NCBI RefSeq assembly: GCF_037176765.1
Contig: NC_090023.1
Span: 26,361,366 to 26,425,365, forward strand
From: Anolis sagrei
Taxonomy: Eukaryota; Chordata; Lepidosauria; Squamata; Anolidae
Length of the DNA stretch: 64,000 nucleotides
Direction: 5' to 3'
Position 1 is the first letter of the stretch. Each line of letters begins with the position of its first letter. Positions 44,601 to 56,300 of the stretch are shown one piece after another. The notes under the pieces were generated by a model, which made no database searches, was not told the origin of the DNA, and saw only the letters and a program-made list of their open reading frames with translations. Made by a program: the position numbers and the translations under genes.

Positions 44601-47600
44601 AGTTGAAGTCCAAAACACCTGGAGGACCAAAGGTTGGGAACCACTGGTTTAAAACAAGCATAGGAAAGCACTCCATACAGCCTTTTGGTAAATGATGATC
44701 AAGAAGTCTGATTATACCCTAATATCTTTGAGTACCCAATCAAGATTTTTAGGTAGAATTTCTCCAGGTAGAAACCCAATTTAACTACTACTTACCATTT
44801 TTCATGATACAAAAAACCAGAACTGTTTCCAAGAATGCAATGTAGGGTTGGGTTTCTTTTTAAATTATTTATTCCTGATTACAGTGTTACAACATATGTA
44901 TGTCCAGTGAATTTACACAAAAAATCTACTATTTATGTTTTCATCAGTCAGCTGAGCAGCATCCAATGGGATAAAATCACAAACAAATTAGGCAATGAGG
45001 GGAAACAAAACATTACCTTTCAGGATATAGGGAGACTGAGCAACGTGTGCGTCCCCATAAAGAATCTTCACCTTTAATCCTTCCTTGACACTTGTATACA
45101 GTCGGTATCGCATGAGAAAGGAGCCATCATTCCTGTCCAAAAGCTTTGGAACATGGATCTGGATGCTTTCTCTGGATGAAAGTGGTTTGATTGACACACT
45201 AAATTGTCCTTTAAGAATAAAAATAAAAACAGAAAATAAATGTAGGCTGTAAACATAACTTGATTTCAATTATATTCAAATAACAGGGGGTTGAGGTAGA
45301 ATGAGTTAAACCGCCAGCTGCAGAAAATCTTGCCAACAGGGTGACCTCCTGCCATTGCCTTAGCTTCTGCCAACCTAGCAGTTCGAAAATAGTAATGTGA
45401 GTAGATCAATAGATACTGCTTTGGCAGGGAAGTAAAAGCCACCCATGCAGACATGCCAGCAATTCTATCAGGAAGGTCTCCATGGAAAACAGGCTCCTTG
45501 GCATGGAAAATGGAACAAGCGGACCTCTCCATGGCCAGAAGTTGAGCACAGCCTCCAAATGTCAGAGACAAAAAGGGGGAAGCCTTTACCTCTGTCTGTG
45601 TACTGTCTGTCTTTGTTGTTAATTGTACAATGGCACTGAATGTTTGCCATATATATATTCTGTAATCCGCTCTGAGTCCCCTCAGGGAGATAGAGCAGAA
45701 TATAAATAAAATATATTATTTTTATTAGTCTCTTGCCAATAATTGCCCAAATGGTTTGGGACAATGGAAAAGCACCCTATATCAGAGATCATCATAAATC
45801 ACAGGAAAACCCCAGCAATTTCACAAGCCACTTAAAATTGATAAGTAAACAAGCCTGAATGAGTACAGCTTTTGTGATTCGGCTACTCTCTGATTCAAGT
45901 GCTATTTCCAATATCTACAAGAGTAAATAAATGGACTTGGTGTCTCTGAGCATTAGTTATTGTCTCATTCTTCCTTATAAAAAGTACAATGTAATCGGAA
46001 CTATGTGCATTTTTCAAGTTCACAAAAAATACCACCCTGGAAAACCCACAGGAAGTACAATTTCACCAGCACCATATGAGAATAAGTCTTAAAACAGGAA
46101 ATCAAAAGATGCAAACAAAAGCAGCCACCTTAGGCTATTCTATTATATTATCTCAGCATAAACAATGCAAGCAAAAAAAGTCTAAAGAGGAGCTATGAAA
46201 GAGGAGCTGATAGAGTTGACTATAACACAGCTGCCTCCAGGTAAAGTGTTATAAATCAGGTCTCGCACTGCCAAGCTGATTAGGATCAGGAAGTTATTTA
46301 GAATGAATGGGGTGATTTTTATAAAAACAGAAGTAGGAATGAGATGGCTAAACACATACATCTTGTGGATGAAAAAATTATCAAGTAATTGTGTTCAAAA
46401 GGAGGCATGTAAGTGATCCAACTAATTGCTGACCTGGTGGTAAAATATCAAGAGTGTGTTATGTAAAGTTTTATTGTAAGTTGGGAAAAACTGGACCCTC
46501 CAAAATATCACAGGTTGGCAACTTCCAACGTGGTCGCTAACTAGGGCTGATGGGACTTGTGGTCCAACAATATCTAGGCAATGAGCCCAGCACATTGTGT
46601 GATGTGAATGAAAATAGCACTTCCAAAGTTGGGTCACAAAATCCCCTAGTAGACGCCCTTCTTGTAGGGAAGTACTGCTTGGATCAGCTACAGGAACTAA
46701 GAACATGACCAATGTTTTGATAAATTGTTAATTTGAACCAGTCTCTCAAAAACATGCTTTGATGTTATTATCTGTGGCATGTCACAGCCCTTCGCAATAT
46801 CCTTCTTTGGGAGGGTTCAATGTTAGATCTGTGCCAGTGCATGGTGACCACACAATTAGTCCAACAATACAAGCTGCATTAAATGTGATCTTATCTGGCA
46901 CGGACATTTCTCGAAGCAAGTAAAATGGACTGTTCTCCTTGTAATGAAAATGAACTCATACTCTTTTGTAGCTCCTTCCTTGGGTGGCCTGGCAATAAAT
47001 ATTCTGGCTCTGTTTACAAGTGAGTCAGGCCTATTTGCTCCACACCCTGATGATAGCTCATGTTGCTGCAGCCTATCAGCCCTCTTGACATTTTAAGTTT
47101 TCATCTCAAAGTTGAATTTGAAAGCGTGTGAAGGATACTGCTCCTATTTTGCTCTTGGCGAACAACCCCCTTTCCTGGGTTGTTGTAGGTTTTTCCGGGC
47201 TATATGGCCATGTTCTGGAGGCAATTTTTCTCCCGACGTTTCGCCTGCATCTATGGCAAGCATCCTCAGAGGTAGTGAGGTTTATACATTAAACCCCCTT
47301 TCCCCTTGCATGCTTTCATTTTCCTCCTTCGTTCCTGGCATATTTGTCAGGCTTCCCTATCCATGGATTCTATTTCCATATTTCTACAATCCACAGCTTG
47401 AGTTTTTTAAAAAGAAGGAAAGCCTGATTTTACCTTTTTATATAAGGAACACTGCTTAACTATGCCGTTGTACATAATGAGATTTCAGCATCCATAGAGT
47501 TGGGGGTCCCATACCAAATCTCAGCGGATACCAAGGGTCCGCTGTATGCCAACCGAAAAACCATCAAGATTGCATTGTAACCCCAGGAAAACCTTCCTGA

Positions 47601-50269
47601 GATAATCACAGATATATTATTTATTAATTTCACATTCCACCTTTCTCCCAATTTGGAATCCAAAGAGCCGACAATGTAAATTGAAAAGAAAACAGGGCTA
47701 AAACATACTGAAAACATCTTAGCTACCTAATTAAAAATTGCACCAACCTAAACAGTTTAAAATATTTATTATAATAATAATTATTTTATTTTTATACCCT
47801 GCCAACCATCTCCCTGAGGGGACTCAGCTTACAAGGGACAAGCCCAAAAAATTACAAATAAAACACAAACAATTAAAAACATCAGATAAAATATAAAAAA
47901 ACAATCACAGTTGTAAACAACATCAAAACAGTATGTCTGAGAAAAAGAACATAGCTTTTTTTTTGTCATGTCAGGAGCAACTTGAGAAACTGCAAGTCGC
48001 TTCTGGTGTGAGAGAACATAGCTGAGGTTCAGGCTCAATGAGTGCATTTCATCCTGAAGGGAGCACAAGGAAAGTGCAACAATCAAGTAGACAGGGCTGG
48101 GAATGCTGTCATCAAAAGTGTTGAGGTAGACAATAAGAGGGCCGACATAAAGTGCTGAACTTAAAGTAGGGACAGGAAAATTACTGGTGGACTGCTTAAT
48201 CAAATGCACAGATTCAGGTTTTTTAGTTGTCTCCAAAAAGAAGAAAAAGTAGGAGCCTGTCTGATCTCCCTAGGGAGGGAGTTCCTGAGCCGGGGGGGCA
48301 CCATCGAGAAGGCCCTCTCCCTCATCCCGATCAACCGTGTTTGAGACGGCGGAGGGAGAGAGAGTAGTGCCTCCCCAGATGATCTCAGAGTATGCACTGG
48401 TTCATAGGGGAAGATGCAATTGTGGAGATAAGCAGGTCCCAAACTGTTTAGGGCTTTATAGGTGATAACTTGCATCTTGAATTGGGACCGGAAACTTATT
48501 GGAAGCCAGTGGAGCTGTTTAAATGGACGTAGACCGCTCCCTGTAATCAGCTCCCGTAAGTAGTCTGGGTTTTAAAAGTAATATTGAAGATAAATGTTCA
48601 GCATCTCCCAGTGAAAGTGCAGTAACCAGCTCATATCCAACTAATGCAACCTTTCCACCTAAAATGATTGTTCCATTCTGTTGGAAAAAGAAGGAATGAG
48701 CTCTGCAACCTAGGATTAGCCACTGAAAAGGCTCCTTCTTGTGTCCTCATGAAATGTGGCCCTCACAGTGGTGCTACTGTGACAAGAAATCCAAACCAGG
48801 TATGACAGATCTATAAATCACATGGAAAGCAAGGTGATCCCATTTTAACAGTGAAAAAGAGTGATTGAAGTCTGTTAACTCTTACTCTATTAAATGATTT
48901 TTCATTGATTAAATGATGTGTTGCTCCAGGCACTTTTCTTAACTTCTGAGTCCAATATTGGAAGTAAACTAGAGCAAAAATTGTGAGACAACAGAGAGAA
49001 TGATACAAATCTTGGAATCCTCTGACTTATGGCCCTGTTAAAAAAACATTAACTTCCCCAAGCTCTTGTGGTGTGGTTCCCAACCTGTGGTCCATGGACC
49101 ACCAATGGTCCCCAAGAACGAAAATATGGTCCGAGGCTACACCATTACTACACCATTGCCTCGAAACCACATGGCAACGAGAGTGACTGTTCTTGCAAAA
49201 TCCTCTTTTAGTGTCAAGGCAATGGGGATGTCAGGAGGGGAGAAGCTGACTACCTATGAAAGATTACTACTACCACATCAGCTCTAGATTATTAAATATG
49301 GTTTTCTGTTGGTGAGCAGATGGTGACTACTGAATGGCATATGTATCAGCAACTAGAACTGATGTGGTCTACCCAATGCAATTTTCTGAATCAGCACGCC
49401 AAACACCAAACCAAATCTAAAAATGATCAAAAATCTTATTTGTAACTCTTTTGGTACTAATGTTGGAAAGTGGTCCCTGGTCAAAAAAAAAGGTGGGGAA
49501 CCACTGCTATACTGAAACAGAAAGTACAAGATTACCACCACTCTCTGATGTTCTCCTTTAACTGTTGCATTAAATTTAAGAACTCTCTTTTGTAAAAGCT
49601 TAACAAGGCAACATATGGAAAGAAATAACATCTCCATTCAACAGAGTTGGCTTATGGTCATAGCTTGAATTGCTAATGTTTTAATCTCTGTTCTGCTTGT
49701 TAATATATATATTGTATGGTCTGTTTTATCAATGTACTTTAAATATATTGTACTCTGCCTCAAGCCATGAGAAGACAGGGATAACAAAAATTATTACTGT
49801 TGTTGTTTTTGTTCTTATTTGATACATAACAAGATTAATACACAGCAAAGAAGATCACTATGCTGGCTTTTGTATTTGATCCGAAGTGTCTAGGACTGTG
49901 TGATGTATCGGCAAATAATGTGTGCAGATGCAAGTAGGGTGACTTTTTGCACCTGATAGAAGGTAATTTTGTCAGCGGCGATTGTTTTTAAGTGTAGGCC
50001 AAGGTTGTTGTTGTCGTCGTTATTAGTATTAGATACACAACAAAACTAGTAAACAGCAAACAAGATCACTATGCTGGTTTTTGTATTTGATCACATGTCG
50101 GATACTTCACAAGTGTCTAAGACCGTGTAATGTATCGGCGAATAATGTGTGCACGTCTGAGTGGGGTGGCCTTTTGCAGCTGACAGATGGTAATTTTGTC
50201 AGCACCAATTGTTTTTAAGTGCAGGCCAAGGTCTTTAGGCACTGCACTCAGTGTGCCATTCACTACTGG

Positions 50270-50305
<36 letters not shown>

Positions 50306-53300
50306 CTGCAGGCCACAACTGAAGATACAGATAGGATACCATATTCTTCCCACATTTCAATAGTGGCAGTTCTATCTATCTTGCAATGCCACTTAATGAC
50401 ACAATCAGTTCAATTCAACACCAGAAATGCAAATAATCATTGTACTTTGAGTGAAGTAGTCTTATACTTTTCTTAGGTTCTTGCCGAGAGCACTTTGGTT
50501 CTTCTCTCCAAGTTCTGTCTCTTCAAATCTGCTGATTCTTGCCCTACAGACTTGAACCTGCCCTTCCTGTTTGTCCTGAATCCTCTCCCGGTCCAACCTG
50601 CTTGCGAATGCCTTCTGTGTGTTGCTTCAACTGATCCTCGTAAAGCTTGTCTGATTTGGTAGACATCACGCCCAGTCTAGCCCCACAACAAATTATGCAG
50701 GCACAATTTGCTCAGAGGAGCATAATAAAATGTTAATTGAATTTTGTGCTGAACTATAATCTGAAATATAATCTCCACTGATTTATTTTTCTTATGCAGA
50801 AAGTAGTTCCATTGATTTCTTCAGGACAGGTGGTTGGGCATCGTCCCCACCTCCAAGGAAATACCATATTGCTTTATAGCAGAGGTGGACAAAGTAAAAG
50901 AAATAATTCCAGTAGTTTCCTTTCTGTTTGGGATATAACTCATCTGTTCATGGACACCATTATTTATATTTAAGAAAGATAATGAAGCAGAGATGTCCCT
51001 TCTAATGGTTTCTCAATCAAAGAATCAACTCATTCCTTGCCAAGGTTTGCACGTAGAGTAGTTAACTGTGACTATATTCACTGCTAATGTCATAACATTA
51101 AAATATTTCTTAACCTGTGTGCGATTGCAACAGATTACATGCAAACATATGATGAGAGGTAGTATGGTACAGTGGTTTGACTACTGTAGCAGACCAGGGT
51201 TCAAATCCTCAGTCAAACATGGAAACCCACGGGATGACTTTGGCCAAGTCACTTTCTCTCAGCTTCAGAGAAAGGCAAGGGGAAACCTCCTCTGAGCAAA
51301 TTGAGGCATGAAAACCGCATCATAGATTAGTCTTATGCATGCTACAAATTGGGAACAACTTGAAGGCACACAAGAGCGTGGTAGCATAGTGGTAGGAGTT
51401 TCAGGCTTGGACTGGGAGCCTTGCATTCAAATTTTCTGCTCATGGAATCATAGAATTGGAAAAGACTGCAAGGGCCATCCAGTCCAACCCTGTGCCATGC
51501 TGGAACACACAATCAAAGCACCCCAACAGATGGCCATCCAGTCTCTGCTTAAAGACCTCCAGTGAAGGAGACTCCATTGCATTCTGATGTAGCCTATTCT
51601 ACAGCCAAACAATTATTGCTGTCAGGAAATTCTTTCTAATGTTTAGGTAGATACAGTGGTTCTCAACCTGTGGATCCCCAGATGTTTTGGCCTTCAACTC
51701 CCAGAAATCCTAACAGTTGGTAAACTGGCTGGGATTTCTGGGAGTTGTAGGCCAAAACACCTGGGAACCCACAGCTTGAGAACCACTGAGTCCCCTCAGG
51801 GGTGAGAAGTCGGTACACAAATACTGCGATTTTTTTTGTCGTGTCAGGAGAGATTTGAGAAACTGCAAATCACTTCTGGTGTGAGAGAATTGGCCATCTG
51901 CAAGGACGTTGCCCAGGGGACACCCGGATGATTTGATGTTTTATCATCCTTGTGGGAGGCTTCTCTCATGTCCCCGCATAAGGAACTGGAGCTGGTAGAG
52001 GGAGCTCATCTGCCTCTCCCCGGATTTGAACCTGCGACCTGTCGGTATTCAGTCCTGCCGGCACAGGGGTTTAACCCACTGCGCCACCAGGGGCTCCAAT
52101 ACTGTAAATAATAATAAATAATCACTGAGGTAGAACCTCTTTTCCGGCAATTTGAATCCATTGCTCCGTGTTCTAGTCTCCAAAGCAACAAAAAACAATC
52201 TTATGGAGCTTGTTACTATGTGGCCCTGTTACATAAACATTTACATCATAGAAAACCACTGCTTGGAATTCAACATCCAGGGAAAGGAAATTAAGAAGTA
52301 ATGGAATATGGAATATCCGCTAAAACACTGGGAGATGGGAATATAATTCAAAAGGGCCTAGATAACCAGACATCTGGTTCGGAAATTAATAAAAGAGAGA
52401 CAAAGGCACAATTCTACATTTAGGCCACAGAAACGAAATGCATGGGGATAGCATGGAGGATATTGCAACATTAAAAGGACCTTAATTATTATTGTTTATA
52501 AACTGAACACTAGCCAGAAGTGTGATGCTTCAACGAAGAAGATGAAAGCAATTGTGACCTGCGTTAATAGAAATATATTGTTTCCACATTGAGGGAAGTC
52601 ATAGTCTCGCTATATTCTGCAATGGTCAAAACAAATCTGGAGTACGGCATTCACTTCTGGGTGCCTTATTTTAAGAAGGATATGGGCAAGTTGAAGCAGT
52701 TTCAAACCAGTGAAATGGGAGTGATAACTAGAAATGGAGAATGAAAGCATGTGAGGAAAGGTTGAAAGAGCTGGGCATGTTTGGCTTGTTGAAAAGAAGA
52801 TTGAAAGATGACATGACTGTACACTTTAACTATCTTTAGGGCTGTCAAAGAGAGGAGGGGGGAAACCTGTTCTCTGATGCCCCAGAAGGCAAAACCAAGT
52901 CATTACATCTCAGTCGAACATTAGGGCACATATTTCTTCACCTATCCACATCCAACAATAAATGGCCTCTAGCCCCCTAGGTAATTCTATCATATGCTTC
53001 CAGCAGACATTATAATGGGAGTTTTCTAGGCCCTCCAGGGTCACACCAGAAGTTATTCATTTCATTAGGGGTTTGTTATTATCCATTGTTGTCAGTTTTC
53101 ACCATAAATCCAGGAATGTATCCCCAGTGGATATGGGAGTCATACCATATGCGTATAAGAAACCATCAGCATTATTAAAGCAAAAAATACATATTCATTT
53201 ATCTCTTGTAATCCCCCATAGTATTAATAGTTTTGGGAAAGGATGACCTTTGAGATCATAACCTTTAGGAAAACCAGAATCGCCAAAGCCTTTTGTAAGT

Positions 53301-56300
53301 GTGACCTTTTAGAGATTAACTAGCTGTGCCCTGCCACGCGTTGCTGTGGCCTATAGTAAAACTTATCAAAGTTGAGGTAGATATTTGGACTATTATGAAA
53401 GAGAGGTCCCTACCTATTCCTTCCCCCTTTTCCTCCCCCTTTCTCTCCTTTCTTCCTTCTCTACCTCTTTCTTTCTTTCCTTCTTTCACTACTTGGTTTC
53501 ACCCTTCTCTCTTTCCTTCATTCCCTCCCCCTTTCTTCCTTTGCCTTTCTTCCCTCCCTGTTTGCTTCCTTCTTTCACTTTTTATTTCCTTTTATTTCAC
53601 CACCATCATAACAATAACAATAATGCAATGCATTGCCTCCGGGACCTGACACCTCTCCCATTCCCCCTAAAAGGGTCTCATAGGAACAATAGCATCATCA
53701 TAATAATAATAGAAATAACAACCTTTACCCGCCACGTGTTGCTGTGGCCAACCTTCCCTCTTTCTCTCCTTTCCCTCCCTCCTTCCTTCCTTCCCATCTT
53801 TCCTTCTCCTCTTCTTTCTCTATCTCTTTCCTTCCTTCCCCCTTTTTCTTTCTCTTCTGCTGTCTCTCTTTTCTTTCCTTCCATCTTTCCTTTTCTTTCC
53901 TTTTCTTCTTCCTCTAACTTTCCTTCCTTCCCCCTTTTTCTTTACCTCCCTTTCTCTTTCTTCCTTCTTTCCTTCCTTCCTGTCTTTCCTAGATTTTGAC
54001 AGGGCGGGAAGGGGCGGGGTGGGGTTTGGAGGTGGCGTGAAGTAAAAGGAGGTAAGATTGGGGCAGGGGAATGATGGAGCGTGGGGTTGCGTGTGTGTGT
54101 GCGGCGGCGGGGGGAGTGGGGTTGCGTGTGTGTGTGCGGCGGCGGGGGAGTGATGGAGCGTGGGGTTGCGTGTGTGTGTGTGGCAGCGGGGGGAGTGGGG
54201 TTGCGTGTGTGTATGCGGCGGCGGGGGGAGTGATGGAGCGTGGGGTTGCGTGTGTGTGTGGCGGCGGGGGAGTGGGGTTGCGTGTGTGTGCGGCGGCGGG
54301 GGGAGTGATGGAGCGTGGGGTTGCATGTGTGTGTGTGGCGGCGGGGGGAGTGGGGTTGCGTGTGTGTATGCGGCGGCGGGGGGAGTGATGGAGCGTGGGG
54401 TTGCGTGTGTGTGTGCGGCAGGGTGTGTGTGTGTGCAGGAAGCGGCGCGGCGGGGCTTGGAGTAGGCATGGTTTCCGCAGAGGGAACGTTGGCCGGAAGG
54501 CCATTTGCGCGCGCCAGGGAATTTGCGGCTGGGCGCCAATGCGCATGCTCAGTTGTTTTGCCGTTTTGTGAGTGTGTTGTTGTGTTGTTTTTCATTTTGA
54601 GTAGATATGTTTGTACCTTGTGGGTTGTGTTATGGGCATGAGAATTTTGGTTAAGTTTCGTTGGGGTTTTTTTGAGTTTTGTTCTTTTGCCGTTTTGTGA
54701 GTGTGTTGTGTTGTTTTTCATTTTGAGTAGGTATGTTTGTACCTTGTGGGTTGTGTTATGGGCACGGGGATTTTGGTTAAGTTTCATTGGGGGATTTTTG
54801 AGTTTTGTTGTTTTGCCGTTTTGTGAGTGTGTTGTTGTGTTGTTTTTCATTTTGAGTAGATATGTTTGTACCTTGTGGGTTGTGTTATGGGCACGGGGAT
54901 TTTGGTTAAGTTTCGTTGGGGTTTTTTTTGAGTTTTGTTGTTTTGCCGTTTTGTGAGTGTGTTGTTGTGTTGTTTTTCATTTTGAGTAGATATGTTTGTA
55001 CCTTGTGGGTTGTGTTATGGGCATGGGAATTTTGGTTAAGTTTCGTTGGGGGGTTTTTGAGTTTTGTTTCCTCGTTGGATGCCCCTAACAAATTTATATA
55101 TATAGATGTGCATTCACTACCATTTGAAAAATCATAACCATTTTGTAAAGTATTATCTTCCTGAGCAGAAGTATGGTCTTCCTGACAAGAGCTAAAAACT
55201 CATTTGAGTCAATCTTTTCTTTAGTGGTATATATCCACTTGTATTTATGCAAAGCAATTATGTTTCTCAGTTGTTAGACTGATTATCTTTGAACATGAGG
55301 AAGAACTTCCTGACTGTGAGAGCCATTCAGCAGTGGAACTCTCTGCCCCCCGGAGTGTGGTGGAGGCTCCTTCTTTGGAGGCTTTTAAACAGAGGCTGGA
55401 TGGCCATCTGTCAGGGGTGATTTGAATGCAATATTCCTGCTTCTTGGCAGGGGGTTGGACTGAATGGCCCATGAGGTCTCTTCCAACTCTTTGATTCTAT
55501 GATTCTATGTTAGGAACAAAGATTATGCCAATGCACAAAATGTACAGCAGATCTTTAGAAATGTTGTTTCAGATGCACAAAAAATCTATTCTCCCATAAA
55601 ATATATTTGGTTTAAATCATGCTCTCAAGAGACAAAAAAGTAGACTTCATTAAAAGTAACATATCTGGTTGACTGCTTGACTAGAAATAATATCATACGA
55701 AAGCTGACTAGCACAACCTGGGGATCACAACCAGACACAGTGAAGGCATCTGCCCTTGCACTTTGGTACTCTGCTCTGAATAAGTTTGCCCAGTGTGGAA
55801 TACATCTCACTACGTTAAAACAGTGAATGTGGCTCTTATTGAGACATGCCGCATTATCACAGGATGTCTATGCCCACACTACTGGAGAAATTGTACTGTT
55901 TTGCCAGTATTGCGCCACCTGACATCAGCCAAGAAGTAGCAGCCAGTAATGAAAGGACCAAGGCACTGACATCTCCAGCCCATCCTCTGTTCAGATATCA
56001 GCCAGCATGCCAACGCCTTACATCAAGAAATAGCTTTCTAAGATCTACAGAGATACTCTCAGGAATACCTAAGCAAGCAAGAGTCCAAAAGTGGCAGGCG
56101 AAAACCCAGAACCTCAAGCCATGGCTGATACAGAATAAGAGACTTTCTCCTGGGAACGCAGAAGACTGGGCAACTTGGAAGGCACCAAGAGATGCCAACC
56201 TTAAGAAATGGGTCTACAAAGTGGAATCCATTGCATGCGAGTGTGGAGAAGAGAAAACCACTGACCACCTATTACAATGCAGCCTGAGTCCAGCCACATG

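Larger units (their letters stand above)
51447..52192 (-). mobile_element. CR1 LINE split by two later insertions
   Basis: CR1 text runs from its reverse tail at 51447 to AATTCTTTCTAATGTTTAGG at 51650 and resumes at TAGAACCTCTTTTCCGGCAA (about 52129) to 52192. In between are a palindromic hAT-like element (51656-51786), an L2-like scrap and a SINE (51830-52100), all younger than the CR1. Confidence 0.75.
53318..55107 (+). mobile_element. 1.8 kb unclassified element with two minisatellites
   Basis: The head ACTAGCTGTGCCCTGCCACG plus CGTTGCTGTGGCC and tail TTTATATATATAGAT match the 617-bp copy at 4325. In order it holds CCTT-type runs (53420-53600 and 53760-53990), a second head-like phrase (TTTACCCGCCACGTGTTGCT at about 53725), a CpG-rich minisatellite, a short GC-rich unique piece with GCGCCAATGCGCATGCTC, and a second minisatellite. 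No protein of known kind is encoded; the proline/histidine-threonine frames come from the repeats. Confidence 0.6.

Noticed and set aside
53820-54850. Histidine/threonine/proline-rich ORFs and their cysteine/glycine/valine-rich opposites
   Set aside because: They are translations of the 79-bp and 128-bp minisatellites and pyrimidine runs.
54071-55068. CRISPR-like regularly spaced repeats
   Set aside because: The units are contiguous tandem repeats without unique spacers, in vertebrate DNA.
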